A stretch of DNA of 46,447 bases from Nonomuraea antri (GCF_013283785.1 NZ_JABCPZ010000064.1:1-46447); one strand, 5' to 3'; shown: positions 16,652-23,881, numbered from the stretch's first letter. Translations and numbers: made by a program. Notes: generated from the sequence alone by a model not told the origin.

Positions 16652-17017
16652 ATGCGCCGATACTCGTCGATCGTCGTGAGCCTGCTCGTCGCCGCCACCT
16701 CACTCCTCGCCAGTGCGCCAGCGCAGGCGTCAGCATGGGTAGGGGCTTGCCCTGTCAACTACTCGTGCTACTACGACGGGTACGACGGAACGGGCAGCAG
16801 ATGGATAGCTCCAACTGGTGGTTGCCATGTGCCTCCGGCCTTCACCGCAAACACCATCAGCTCGGTGTGGAACCGTGGCCATGTCAACGCCTATGTTCAC
16901 CTGTACGCCAAGGTGGGTGACACCTGGGAGACCATCGCCTCATTCCAGCCCGGTACCCGGGGCAATCTCCCCGGTTCCACGAACAACAACACCGACCGCG
17001 TCTGCATCACCCCGTGA
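16652..17017 (+). CDS. Secreted peptidase-inhibitor I36-like protein
   Basis: ATG 16652 follows AGGAAAGG; an upstream ATG at 16598 in the same frame lacks a good ribosome site. A signal peptide (LVAATSLLASAPAQASA) is followed by a ~95-residue mature domain with CPVNYSCYYDG, ISSVWNRGHV and four or five Cys. This is the pattern of I36-type (crystallin-like) inhibitors of metallopeptidases. Exported outside the cell; target protease unknown. A strong terminator lies 100 bases downstream. Confidence 0.75.
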   Translation: MRRYSSIVVSLLVAATSLLASAPAQASAWVGACPVNYSCYYDGYDGTGSRWIAPTGGCHVPPAFTANTISSVWNRGHVNAYVHLYAKVGDTWETIASFQPGTRGNLPGSTNNNTDRVCITP

Positions 17018-17117
17018 CCTCGGCCCGTAGCCAGCCGTTCTGAATTCGAACGTGAACGGGTGGAGCCGCGCTGGCGAGAGGTCGCCGAGCACATCCTCGC
17101 CTGACCCCGGAAATTAA

Positions 17118-17154
17118 GAGAGGCCCGCCGCGGTGAGCTCGCGACGGGCCTCTC
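17118..17154 (+). terminator. Strong intrinsic terminator hairpin
   Basis: Stem GAGAGGCCCG with its perfect complement CGGGCCTCTC and a 17-base loop, preceded by A and followed by TCCCCC. It probably ends transcription from the I36-like gene or the fragment before it. At 17041-17103 a short frame (EFERERVEPRWREVAEHILA) may be the C-terminal scrap of a lost gene. Confidence 0.75.
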
Positions 17155-17173
17155 TCCCCCAGGGGGTTCGGGT

Positions 17174-17307
17174 CTACTCGACCTCGTCCTCGATCCTGCT
17201 CCGAGGTCGTCGGCCGGGTCGGGGGTGTCCGTCTCGTCGCCGGTGTTGGGGGCGAGGGTCTCGTCCTCCGCGTTCACCTCGGTGGCATGGTCGTTACGTG
17301 CGGACGT
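17174..17307 (-). pseudogene. Small acidic protein, start and frame damaged
   Basis: Downstream of regulatory module copy C, a frame begins with ACG where ATG would fit (17307) and reads SARNDHATEVNAEDETLAPN then ETDTPDPADD. A one-base shift near 17200 leads to the end IEDEVE and TAG 17176. The product would be ~45 very acidic residues. Function unknown. Both the start codon and the frame look decayed. The rest of 17379-17601 contains no gene I can support. Confidence 0.35.
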
Positions 17308-17315
17308 GATGTTCT

Positions 17316-17378
17316 GCCTTTCGCGAGGAGAGTCGCTTGTCTCCCTCATCAGGAGGGCCAGTTGGCGGTTCCGCCAAC
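17316..17378 (-). promoter_or_regulatory. Palindrome plus RBS-hairpin module, copy C
   Basis: Perfect palindrome GTTGGCGGTTCCGCCAAC (17361-17378), 31 bases, then the minus-strand word TCCTCGCGAAAGGC (17329-17316) just ahead of the acidic small gene. Same spacing and orientation as copies B and D. Confidence 0.7.
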
Positions 17379-17601
17379 ACTTGCGCCCTCGCGATCTTCT
17401 CTGTCGCACTTCGTGCGGGCGGCACCCCCATGCCCGCGCCACCCCCATGAGCTGGGCCTGAGCGGGACGCGGGACTGGACGCGTTTCTGCCGGTGCGTGT
17501 GCCGCCCCCACCCTTCCCCATTCGGTGTGGCGTGTTTGCGCGTCTACGGCCATCTCAGCGCGTCGATCATTCCGGACAGAGCAGGCGAAAGCGGGGTGAT
17601 C

Positions 17602-17847
17602 GTGACCCCGCACGCCCCCGTGACCGCTCGGCAGGCCGGCGAACGCCTCGGCCGGGAACCCGCCACGATCCGCAAATGGGCGCAGCGCTACAAGGTCCGC
17701 ACCTTCGGTCGCGCCGGGCGGGAGGTTGTCTACGACTACGCCGACCTGGCGGTCATCGAGTGGTGCATCTGGGACGGGCACGAGATCCCGGCCACCCCCG
17801 AGGAGCGCGACGAGCTCCGCACCGCCCGCCGAACCGCATCAGTATGA
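17602..17847 (+). CDS. MerR/excisionase-like HTH protein
   Basis: GTG 17602 follows GCGGGG; GTG 17596 is possible. The 81-residue protein has a helix-turn-helix (AGERLGREPATIRKWAQRYK) and a wing-like end (GRAGREVVYDYADLAVIEWC). This is the layout of small MerR-like DNA-binding proteins and excisionases of phages. A decayed second copy lies at 36955-37148. It ends 10 bases before the Tad2-like gene. Confidence 0.65.
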   Translation: MTPHAPVTARQAGERLGREPATIRKWAQRYKVRTFGRAGREVVYDYADLAVIEWCIWDGHEIPATPEERDELRTARRTASV

Positions 17848-17857
17848 GAGGAACCCT

Positions 17858-18073
17858 ATGAACTTCGGCCGCGCTCTCGCACACCTCCGCGAAGGCCAGA
17901 GAATCACCCGCGACGGCTGGAACGGCCGCGGCATGTGGCTCGCCCTCCAGGTCCCGGACGAGCACTTCAAGATGAGCCGTCCCTAGATCTACATGTCCAC
18001 CGTGGACGGTGACCTGGTCCCGTGGGTCGCGTCCCGGTTCGACCTGCTCGCCAACGACTGGCACCTGGCGTAG
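17858..18073 (+). pseudogene. Tad2/DUF2829 anti-Thoeris protein with in-frame amber
   Basis: GAGAGGA precedes ATG 17858. The 71 codons read as a full DUF2829 protein (FGRALAHLREGQRITRDGWN, GRGMWLALQVPDEHFKMSRP, then IYMSTVDGDLVPWVASRFD to TAG 18073), except that codon 43 is TAG (17984-17986) where the family has Tyr in the PYIYM motif. A single TAC/TAT-to-TAG change explains it. DUF2829 proteins such as Tad2 of Bacillus phages sequester the cyclic ADP-ribose signal of the Thoeris defence. Here the product would be cut at 42 residues unless the amber is read through. Confidence 0.8.
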
Positions 18074-18086
18074 AAAGGCCCCTCTC

Positions 18087-18313
18087 GTGCAGATCAAGCC
18101 TCGCGTCCGCATCGTCGGCGCCGAACGCCACCAGCTCGCCCAGCAGCTGGCCGACCGCTACCGCATCGGCGAGTCCGTGCGCGGGCTGGCTCTGGCGATC
18201 GGCCGCTCGTATGGGTTTGTGCACACATTGCTGGAGGAGGCCGGGTGGAGGTGCGGCACCGCGGCGGCGACCAGCGCCCCCGTCAGACCGTGGCGGCCGG
18301 GGCCGAGCAGTGA
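18087..18313 (+). pseudogene. Small HTH protein, frameshifted near its end
   Basis: GTG 18087. The product (RHQLAQQLADRYRIGESVRG, LALAIGRSYGFVHTLLEEAG) is a known small actinomycete HTH family. In GCCGGGTGG at about 18240 one G is missing; restoring it gives a basic tail (VEVRHRGGDQRPRQTVAAG) ending at TGA 18311-18313, overlapping the next GTG. Without the fix the frame runs on for hundreds of bases. Confidence 0.65.
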
Positions 18314-18480
18314 CGGCCGCCGAGCACGCCGCCGCCAAGGCGGCGGAGACGCTGGAGCAGGCCGCCGAGCACGTCGGCGACCCTGTGTACGTGGGGAACT
18401 GCGTGGCTCTTGCGGACGCGTGGACGCGGCTGCATCTGGCCCTCACGACCGGCGCGATCATGCGCTTCCCGCCGGACTGA
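18310..18480 (+). CDS. Small helical hypothetical protein
   Basis: GTG 18310 overlaps the preceding stop as GTGA. 56 residues (AAEHAAAKAAETLEQAAEHV, then YVGNCVALADAWTRLHLAL). Resembles small element-encoded proteins that sit after HTH genes. No function assigned. Confidence 0.55.
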   Translation: MTAAEHAAAKAAETLEQAAEHVGDPVYVGNCVALADAWTRLHLALTTGAIMRFPPD

Positions 18481-18568
18481 TCAGTCCTCCCGAGGGCGGA
18501 CAGCCAGACATGCCAAGATCATGTATGGTCGGCGCATTCCCCTTTCATTGCCTGGTGGGAAGAACCCC

Positions 18569-18608
18569 GCCGCCCCTGTGGGCTGCTACCCGCACAAACG
18601 GGGGCGGC
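18569..18608 (+). terminator. GC hairpin after the rightward operon
   Basis: GCCGCCCC at 18569-18576 pairs with GGGGCGGC at 18601-18608, about 90 bases after the last rightward stop. No T tract, as usual in actinomycetes. The loop of 24 bases makes this only a fair candidate. Confidence 0.4.
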
Positions 18609-18721
18609 TGTCGGGTGACATGGCATCTGGCCGCGTGCCAACCGAAGTGGACAAAGAGTTGGCCAGCGTCAGCAGAAGTGGCCGGAGAGTCGTGGTGGTC
18701 CGGATTGAGTGTCCACCCGCA

Positions 18722-18756
18722 GCGGCACCCCAGGGAGTCGCACTCCTGGGTGCCGC
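18722..18756 (-). terminator. Terminator of the BP74-like gene
   Basis: GCGGCACCC (18722-18730) pairs with GGGTGCCGC (18748-18756), with further AGG/CCT pairing inside. It lies 20 bases downstream of the leftward stop at 18776. Confidence 0.7.
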
Positions 18757-18775
18757 GACGTTTCGTGCTCGGGGA

Positions 18776-19210
18776 TTATGAGGGGCGGACCTCATCCACT
18801 AGGCGGGAGCTCCACGGGCACCAGTGGCCTCCGGGTAGGAAGGCTCCGCCGGCCTCGTCCAGGTGGTCCTCCAGGTACTGCATGCTGGAGTCGCAGACTT
18901 CGATCGCCACCTCGAAGAAGCCGATCGTGTCGGGGTTGAGGTGGTAGCTCCATCCGGGGTTATAGGGGACGGGCCGCTTGATGATCCGGCCGTGGACGTG
19001 GATGCGATCCCTTTCCTCACCGCTCAGAATTCTGCGGGCGTGTGCGATCTTGGCCTCGTCGGTTAGCTTGATGATGAATCGGGATCGGCCGTCGGTGTCG
19101 GTCATGCGGAAGTAGGCTGCTCCGGCCGCGTGGGCGGGGACTCCCGGGGTGAGGGTGAGCATCATGACTGCGGCGAGTGCGGCGGTGATCTTGGTGAGGA
19201 TGCGTGTCAT
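18776..19210 (-). CDS. Secreted BP74-domain protein
   Basis: Start ATG 19210 is chosen for the GGAG 6 bases upstream. A 144-residue preprotein: signal peptide (ITAALAAVMMLTLTPGVPAH) then a BP74-type domain (YFRMTDTDGRSRFIIKLTDE, ARRILSGEERDRIHVHGRII, KRPVPYNPGWSYHLNPDTIG, and the C-terminal GGHWCPWSSRLVDEV). Actinomycete members are secreted proteins of unknown role named after a Dictyostelium calcium-binding protein. Monocistronic with its own terminator. Confidence 0.8.
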   Translation of the reverse strand: MTRILTKITAALAAVMMLTLTPGVPAHAAGAAYFRMTDTDGRSRFIIKLTDEAKIAHARRILSGEERDRIHVHGRIIKRPVPYNPGWSYHLNPDTIGFFEVAIEVCDSSMQYLEDHLDEAGGAFLPGGHWCPWSSRLVDEVRPS

Positions 19211-19340
19211 GGGCATCTCCGGTGATGTGGGTTGCGATCTGCAACTGTCACTCGCTGAGTGTAGTTGTTTCATCACGCAAGGTTAATATACTGGTGATGG
19301 TTCGCCGCTGAACTGTGGCTACCCAAAGCGGCACCCGAAA

Positions 19341-19376
19341 TGGCCACGATGGTGGCCACGACCGGAAAATGGCCAC
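19341..19376. promoter_or_regulatory. Three TGGCCAC repeats upstream of the BP74-like gene
   Basis: TGGCCAC occurs at 19341, 19353 and 19370 within a 340-base gap (19211-19549) between a leftward gene start and another leftward gene end. Possible operator or simple repeat. The gap otherwise holds an AT-rich promoter-like patch (19283-19293) and a terminator at 19490. Confidence 0.3.
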
Positions 19377-19489
19377 TTGGATGGCATAACCGCCTCGCAA
19401 TCCGTGACGGGTGAACTGGTCGGCACGAGGTCAGGCCATGATCAATGGCCAGATCGGATGTCACCCGACAGCGGCGGGCCAAACAGCAC

Positions 19490-19517
19490 GGAGCCCGCCG
19501 ACAACGCAGCGGGCTCC
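19490..19517 (-). terminator. Terminator of the leftward small-gene operon
   Basis: GGAGCCCGC pairs perfectly with GCGGGCTCC across a 10-base loop, 33 bases downstream of the last leftward stop at 19550. Confidence 0.7.
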
Positions 19518-19549
19518 AGAGCTGATCCAGCGGACGTGCGTGGGAGCGG

Positions 19550-19943
19550 TCACGGGCACCTCGCCAGCTCGACGCTGTGAGCCTGGCCCCACATGAGCTG
19601 CGCCACCCCGTCAAGATCGCCGCCCTCGACGTCCGGGGCCGGCCAGTCCTCCACCTGCCGGAACAGACGAGCCATCTCACGAGCGGCACCGCGGGCGCTG
19701 CCTACAGGAATGTGCGCCAGGGGCACGCTCGCCGGGTCGGCGAAGGTGATGTCGGAGGAGTGCAGCTCCACCACCCGTGCGGCGATCTGATACCTCGCCT
19801 GCTGGTCGCAGTCGTTTACAGTGCGTGGGCTGGTCACCCCAGATGGCGCGGGTAAGCGCCTGCTCGGGGTCGAGACCGTGGTCGCCCAGGATGATATCGG
19901 CGGCTCGTTCCAGCGCGTAGGTGACGCACACGAAGCTAGGCAT
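19550..19943 (-). pseudogene. Hypothetical protein, frameshifted, last of operon
   Basis: ATG 19943 follows GAGGAGG and overlaps the previous gene's stop. The first frame (YALERAADIILGDHGLDPEQ) shifts near 19830 to a second frame (RTVNDCDQQARYQIAARVVE, then DITFADPASVPLAHI) ending at 19550. One base appears lost. Reconstructed length about 130 residues. Family not recognised. Confidence 0.55.
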
Positions 19944-20286
19944 CGAGCAACCTCCTCGCTGTCAACTCAAGGTCCCGGGCGGCCTGCTCGGGCGGGATCG
20001 GGATGACGACGACCCGGTCGTCCGGGCACGCCTCGTGCGATTCGTCCGGAAGCGCCTCAGTTCCGATCAGGATCGGCGGCGTGCGGCCGTCGCCTGCCTC
20101 TTCGGCGAACAGGATGCGCGGCCACAGCCCCTCGGCCACTCGCGGCGGCTCGGACGGCAGCACGTCGAGCATGGCGACCAGCCGGAATCGGCCCCCGGAT
20201 GCGAACCGCATGGCCAGCTCGGCCGCGTCCATCACGATTGAGCCGGGTTCGTCGTAGGCGCTGCGGTTGGGGAAGATGTCACTCAT
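19936..20286 (-). CDS. Hypothetical protein
   Basis: ATG 20286 opens 116 residues (DIFPNRSAYDEPGSIVMDAA, FRLVAMLDVLPSEPPRVAEG, DRVVVIPIPPEQAARDLELT). Intact and overlapped by genes on both sides (20279-20392 upstream, 19943 downstream), fitting one leftward operon. Mixed alpha/beta soluble protein; role unknown. Confidence 0.6.
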   Translation of the reverse strand: MSDIFPNRSAYDEPGSIVMDAAELAMRFASGGRFRLVAMLDVLPSEPPRVAEGLWPRILFAEEAGDGRTPPILIGTEALPDESHEACPDDRVVVIPIPPEQAARDLELTARRLLDA

Positions 20287-20392
20287 CGTGTACCGCCTCC
20301 GGGTCGTTCGCGGCGCAGGCGACCATCTGTTCCCAGCTGTGCTGGGCGTACAGCGCGCCGCAGTGGCACAAGGCCAGAATCGGCTCATTCAC
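20279..20392 (-). CDS. Tiny protein (37 residues)
   Basis: GTG 20392 overlaps the TGA of the gene before (20387-20385); TGA 20281-20279 overlaps the next start. The product begins VNEPILALCHCGALYAQHSW and contains one CHC motif, possibly metal-binding. Support is the coupling on both sides and the conserved-looking composition. Confidence 0.45.
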   Translation of the reverse strand: MNEPILALCHCGALYAQHSWEQMVACAANDPEAVHDE

Positions 20393-20747
20393 CGCCGGCG
20401 ACCTCCTCGACCGCCGCCCGCACTGCGGCGGCGTGGTCGTGCGGGATGGAGAGCGAGGAGACGTCTGGGTAGACCGGGACCGACACCGTCAGGGTCAGCC
20501 GGTCCGGATAGGAGGCGGCGACCAGGCGCACGACGCCGGCCGGGTGGCCGAGGGTGAAACAGCGAACGCCTTCGCCGAAGTCCGGGCCGAGCATGCCCAG
20601 CAGGACCGCGAGGACGTCAGCGTTCAGCCCGAGCTCCAGGTCGCAGACGCTGACGATGACGCCGCCGGGCGCGTCGGGGAGCGCGCCGAGCACGTCGCAG
20701 GAGCCACCGTCCGGTGTGGTGTAGACGGGGGAACGGGCATTACTCAC
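20385..20747 (-). CDS. Hypothetical protein, paralogue of the upstream gene
   Basis: GTG 20747 overlaps the TAA of the preceding gene. 120 residues with CDVLGALPDAPGGVIVSVCD, LLGMLGPDF and IPHDHAAAVRAAVEEVAGGE. The neighbour at 20740-21127 has the same three blocks, so this is a tandem duplication. Function unknown; the pattern suggests a small domain repeated in phage-element proteins. Confidence 0.6.
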   Translation of the reverse strand: MSNARSPVYTTPDGGSCDVLGALPDAPGGVIVSVCDLELGLNADVLAVLLGMLGPDFGEGVRCFTLGHPAGVVRLVAASYPDRLTLTVSVPVYPDVSSLSIPHDHAAAVRAAVEEVAGGE

Positions 20748-21127
20748 TGCGGCCCGCCTCCTCGATGGCCGCGCGCACGGCGTCGGACTGGTCGTGGGGG
20801 AGGGGCACGGTGGAGTTGGCCTCGCAGTCCGGGAACGCCGCCGCCAGGGTGAGCCCGTCTGGGTCGGAGGAGGCGGTCATGTCGAGGTGGCCGCCGCTGT
20901 CGTGGCCGAGGATGCGGAGCTGGACGCAGCCGTGCGTGGCGTTCGGGCCGAGCATGCCGAGGAGCAGGTCGAGGTCGCCCGTTTCCAGTCCGAACAGCAG
21001 GCCGGACACGTTGACTATCACGCTGCCGGGTGGAGCGTCGGGGAGGGTGCCTAGCACGTCGAAGTACGTGCCGTCCGGGGCCGACGTAGATCGCGGCGTC
21101 GATGAATGCGCCGGTGCTGAGGGTCAT
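20740..21127 (-). pseudogene. Paralogous hypothetical protein, frameshifted
   Basis: ATG 21127 follows the TCCTCGCGAAAGGAAA motif. The start (TLSTGAFIDAAIYVGP) is separated from the body (VLGTLPDAPPGSVIVNVSGL, LLLGMLGPNATHGCVQLRIL) by an extra C in a CCCC run near 21080. With that base removed the protein is about 128 residues and aligns with its downstream paralogue. Confidence 0.6.
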
Positions 21128-21134
21128 GATGGCG

Positions 21135-21151
21135 TTTCCTTTCGCGAGGAA
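21135..21151 (-). promoter_or_regulatory. RBS-hairpin motif, copy E
   Basis: Minus strand TTCCTCGCGAAAGGAAA immediately ahead of ATG 21127. TTCCT can pair with AGGAA across CGCGAA, so the ribosome site AAGGAA is half of a small hairpin. Same word as at 11025, 17316 and 22847, but the upstream palindrome is missing here. Confidence 0.6.
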
Positions 21152-21211
21152 TGCGGACGCCACCGTAAAGCCGGGACCTACATCACGTTGAGAGCCTGCC
21201 CGAATTCACCC

Positions 21212-21652
21212 CTACGGCACGAAGATATTGATCGCCACGCCGATCGGGATGGACATCAGTATGCCCAACCCTAAGAAGAGCCATTGAGTGCGACGTTCGG
21301 ATCGGATGGTGGCTTTCGTCTCGCCTACGCTGATGCGACGCATTCTCTCGGCCGTCTCGGGATCTATGTCTCGGAGGAGCTTCTGTTCTTCGGCTTCCTC
21401 CTTGATCTGCTTGAGCGCGGCCTGTTGAGTGGCGAATTCCTGCTGCAGGTCGGTCATTAGCTTGGTGGTCTCGATCAGAGACTCGCTGGCGCGCTTGATC
21501 CGGTCCTCAAGAGCTTGCCCGGCATCTTCCGCCGCCTGGGCGAGACGCTTCTTGGAGTCCCTTGCACCCAGCTGGAATAAGATGAGCGCGACGGGCAGGC
21601 TGATCAGACCGGCGATCCAGCTGGCCACTTCCAGCCACGGCCATTCGTTCAT
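21212..21652 (-). CDS. Two-TM coiled-coil membrane protein
   Basis: 146 residues: N-terminal TM helix (WIAGLISLPVALILFQLGA), a ~75-residue charged coiled coil (residues ~30-105, rich in Lys, Glu and Gln), then a C-terminal TM (FLGLGILMSIPIGVAINIF). This hairpin topology resembles small prophage membrane proteins, some of which act in exclusion, but the role is unknown. Lower GC than neighbours, no clear ribosome site, monocistronic. Confidence 0.65.
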   Translation of the reverse strand: MNEWPWLEVASWIAGLISLPVALILFQLGARDSKKRLAQAAEDAGQALEDRIKRASESLIETTKLMTDLQQEFATQQAALKQIKEEAEEQKLLRDIDPETAERMRRISVGETKATIRSERRTQWLFLGLGILMSIPIGVAINIFVP

Positions 21653-21720
21653 GAGCTAATGATCGTGCATTGGTGTGAGGGCCATGGGATGAGTGACACA
21701 ATCGCGACATAGCCTCCTAG

Positions 21721-22705
21721 TCATTCATCCACGGTGAGGGAGTCGATGGCAGTCTGCCGGTCGGCCTCCGTGGGTAGGGTGTAGCGGCGGGCGGTCTCCA
21801 GTGAGTGGCCCAGAATTTCGGCGATCATCACCACATCGTGGCCCTTCCGGGCGAGCGTGGTGCCGAGGGTGTGCCGTAGGACATGGCTGGTGGAGTCCTC
21901 GTCGCGGCCGACTTCGATCCCGGCCCGTTCGGCGATGCGGTTCAGCACGTCGGTGGCTGACCGGGCGGACAGCCGGCCACCGCTGGCGTTGAGGAACAGC
22001 GCCTTGGATTTGTCGGCGCCGGGCAACTTGGCCCGTGCCTGGATCCAGGTCTCCAGCTCGGCGCGGAGCCGGGTGTGCAGGTTGACCTCGCGGTACTTGC
22101 CGCTCTTGCCCATGCAGACGATGAGCACGCCTTGCGGGCGCTGATGCGTAGGTCGTCGGTGTCGAGTGCGACGAGTTCGTGGATGCGGGTTCCCGCGTAG
22201 AAGGCGGTATACCCCATCGCGCGGTCGCGGGGACTGGCTAGTTCGGCTTCGCGCAGGAATCGGACCTGGGCGCGCTGATCGAGGGCGCGGGGGGCGAGGT
22301 TGGGCAGGCCGATGCGTTTGGCGGCGGCGGGGCCGAGGACCGATGCGGCGGTTGAAGTCGTCGATGGCGGTCAGGTGCGCGTTGACGGTGGTCGGCTTGC
22401 GCTTGAGGACTGTCAGCATGTGGGCGCGGTAGTCGCGAGCGGTCCAGTCGCGGGCGGCCGGGTCGTTGAGCGGATCGCCGTCGTGTGCAGTGGCGTCGAA
22501 CCAGGCGAGGTATTGGCGGACGCGGGAGAGGTAGGCGCGGCGGGTGTCGTCGTCGAGCCGGAGGAGGGGGTCGGTGACGGCGGTCTCGTAGGTGGCGTAG
22601 ACGTCGGCGTACCGGTCGGGGATGGGGCGTGGATGTCGCTCCTGGGCGTCGCCGGTTGGGGATCTCGGCCACCTCGTGATCTTGGTCCGTAATATCAGAA
22701 GTCAT
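21721..22705 (-). pseudogene. Tyrosine recombinase (integrase), multiply frameshifted
   Basis: Reconstructed from three frames: N-terminus from ATG 22705 (TSDITDQDHEVAEIPN), SAM-like core-binding domain (RYADVYATYETAVTDPLLRL, RKPTTVNAHLTAIDDFNRRI), then catalytic domain with GTRIHELVALDTDDL (Arg I), HVLRHTLGTTLARKGH (His-x-x-Arg), AEILGHSLETARRYTLPT (His and Tyr nucleophile). Shifts are near 22655, 22345 and 22140. It would have integrated the element at an att site; none is visible beside it. Inactive as written. Confidence 0.85.
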
Positions 22706-22787
22706 TTCGGCGTCCTGTTGACCTCGGGGACTCGGAATATCAGAACCGCCACCAGGTGCGCGGTTCAGATATTCACAAGTATCTGAA
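22691..22787. promoter_or_regulatory. Repeats at the integrase/rightward-operon divide
   Basis: AATATCAGAA occurs at 22691-22700 and 22736-22745, and a perfect inverted repeat TTCAGATA-N8-TATCTGAA at 22764-22787. The words are related (TTCxGATAT). The first overlaps the integrase start codons. Likely operators of a repressor controlling integrase and the divergent operon. Confidence 0.55.
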
Positions 22788-22799
22788 CTTTGGCGTTTT

Positions 22800-22857
22800 C
22801 GTTGGCGGTTTCGCCATCGAGAGCCATGCTCGCGAGTAAATCAGTCTCCTCGCGAAA
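22800..22857 (+). promoter_or_regulatory. Palindrome plus RBS-hairpin module, copy D
   Basis: Plus strand CGTTGGCGGTTTCGCCATCG (22800-22819), about 28 bases, then TCCTCGCGAAAA (22847-22858), then the first gene of the rightward operon. Matches copies B and C in order and spacing, in the opposite orientation in the window. Confidence 0.65.
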
Positions 22858-22880
22858 AAAGATGATCATGCCTCTCGCCT

Positions 22881-23217
22881 ATGACGTGCAAACCCCTCAC
22901 CTTCCCGCCCGAGATCTTCACCGCCGACGACGTCGCCCTGCTGCGTGTCTCGGGTGGACGGTTCGGGGGCCAGTGGAGGTTGTCGGTGCTCGTTGACCAA
23001 CCGGGCGGCCCCAAGGTCGGCGAAATAGTCACCGAGCCTCACGACGACCCCCCGCAAGGCGGTGGACACCGCGTACGTGTGGATCAACGACGCCTGTATC
23101 AAGGCGGGTGTCCGCCTGGCGCACTTCGAGAACAGGAACGACCAGTACGGGCCGGACGGGGCGCCGTACTTCGCCTCCGCCGCGTTCGCCATCGATCGGC
23201 GAGGCGGTGACGCCTGA
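22881..23217 (+). pseudogene. Hypothetical protein, first gene of coupled operon, frameshifted
   Basis: From ATG 22881 (CKPLTFPPEIFTADDVALLR) the frame breaks at a six-C run near 23050. Removing one C joins it to RKAVDTAYVWINDACIKAGV and DQYGPDGAPYFASAAFAIDR, ending at TGA 23215-23217, which overlaps the next ATG. Reconstructed length about 111 residues. Function unknown. Confidence 0.6.
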
Positions 23218-23495
23218 TGGGCGACGACCTCACCAACGCGGCGGAATGGGTCGCCGCCATCGGCACCGCACGGCGACGCGCCGGGTTAGACGCTGGGCCA
23301 CTGCTCGATGGCTTCATCATCCTGCGCGTCAATCTCCATGAGACCGAAGACATCCTCCGGACCATCTTCGGCCACACACCCACCACCCTCTCCCTCTCGG
23401 AGAACGACGAGGGTGTCGTTGTCGAGCACGCCGACTGGGAGTTCATAGATGAGCTCCGGGTGGCGCTGCGCGCTGAGGGGTGCCAGGTCCGATGA
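23217..23495 (+). CDS. Hypothetical protein
   Basis: 92 residues, start overlapping the previous stop (TGATG), stop overlapping the next ATG. Contains a hydrophobic strand (LLDGFIILRVNLHE) and an acidic end (VVVEHADWEFIDELRVALRA). Soluble alpha/beta; family not recognised. Coupled operon member. Confidence 0.65.
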   Translation: MGDDLTNAAEWVAAIGTARRRAGLDAGPLLDGFIILRVNLHETEDILRTIFGHTPTTLSLSENDEGVVVEHADWEFIDELRVALRAEGCQVR

Positions 23496-23881
23496 GCAAC
23501 GCTGATCAGCCTGTCGCGGTCACCCAGTGGCCAGTTCCCGGCATCGTGACCCAGCGGTTCCCCGAGATCGACGTTACCGCTTGGGCATGGGACTCACCCC
23601 TGCGTCTCCGCGCCCAAGACGCCTGCGGCGTGGTCCTGGTCGTCCTCGACAAGGACCGCACGCAACTCGCAGGCCAGCGGATTGCCATCGAGGCCGCGAT
23701 CGACCGTGATCTCGTCGCCACCACGTACGCTGCCCTGCACGCCCACGTGGTATCGCGCACCGCGTGCGCGGACGGCACTCCTCTACGGGCCGAGCACGAC
23801 CGGCGACTGTGCCGCTGGTGCGGCCTCAAGCGGGACGAGCACTTCGCGCCGTGGACGGTCCAGCGCGGTGAGAGCCGATGA
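23492..23881 (+). CDS. Hypothetical protein with C-terminal Cys pair
   Basis: ATG 23492 overlaps the previous TGA. 129 residues; the C-terminus LCRWCGLKRDEHFAPW looks like a small zinc-binding tail. The body (ITQ-like VTQRFPEIDVTAWAWDSPL) gives no known domain. Stop overlaps the next start. Confidence 0.65.
   Translation: MSNADQPVAVTQWPVPGIVTQRFPEIDVTAWAWDSPLRLRAQDACGVVLVVLDKDRTQLAGQRIAIEAAIDRDLVATTYAALHAHVVSRTACADGTPLRAEHDRRLCRWCGLKRDEHFAPWTVQRGESR

Noticed and set aside
17041..17103. Relation between the scraps ending VAEHIYS (11213) and VAEHILA (17103)
   Set aside because: The shared end is only five residues, too short to claim a common gene.
19273..19689. A 138-residue minus-strand protein
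   Set aside because: Poor codon bias, no ribosome site, and it overlaps the terminator and the end of the better-supported gene at 19550-19943.
21660..22880. tRNA gene or obvious attachment site next to the integrase
   Set aside because: No cloverleaf or tRNA 3'-end sequence could be recognised, and no matching direct repeat pair was found in the window.
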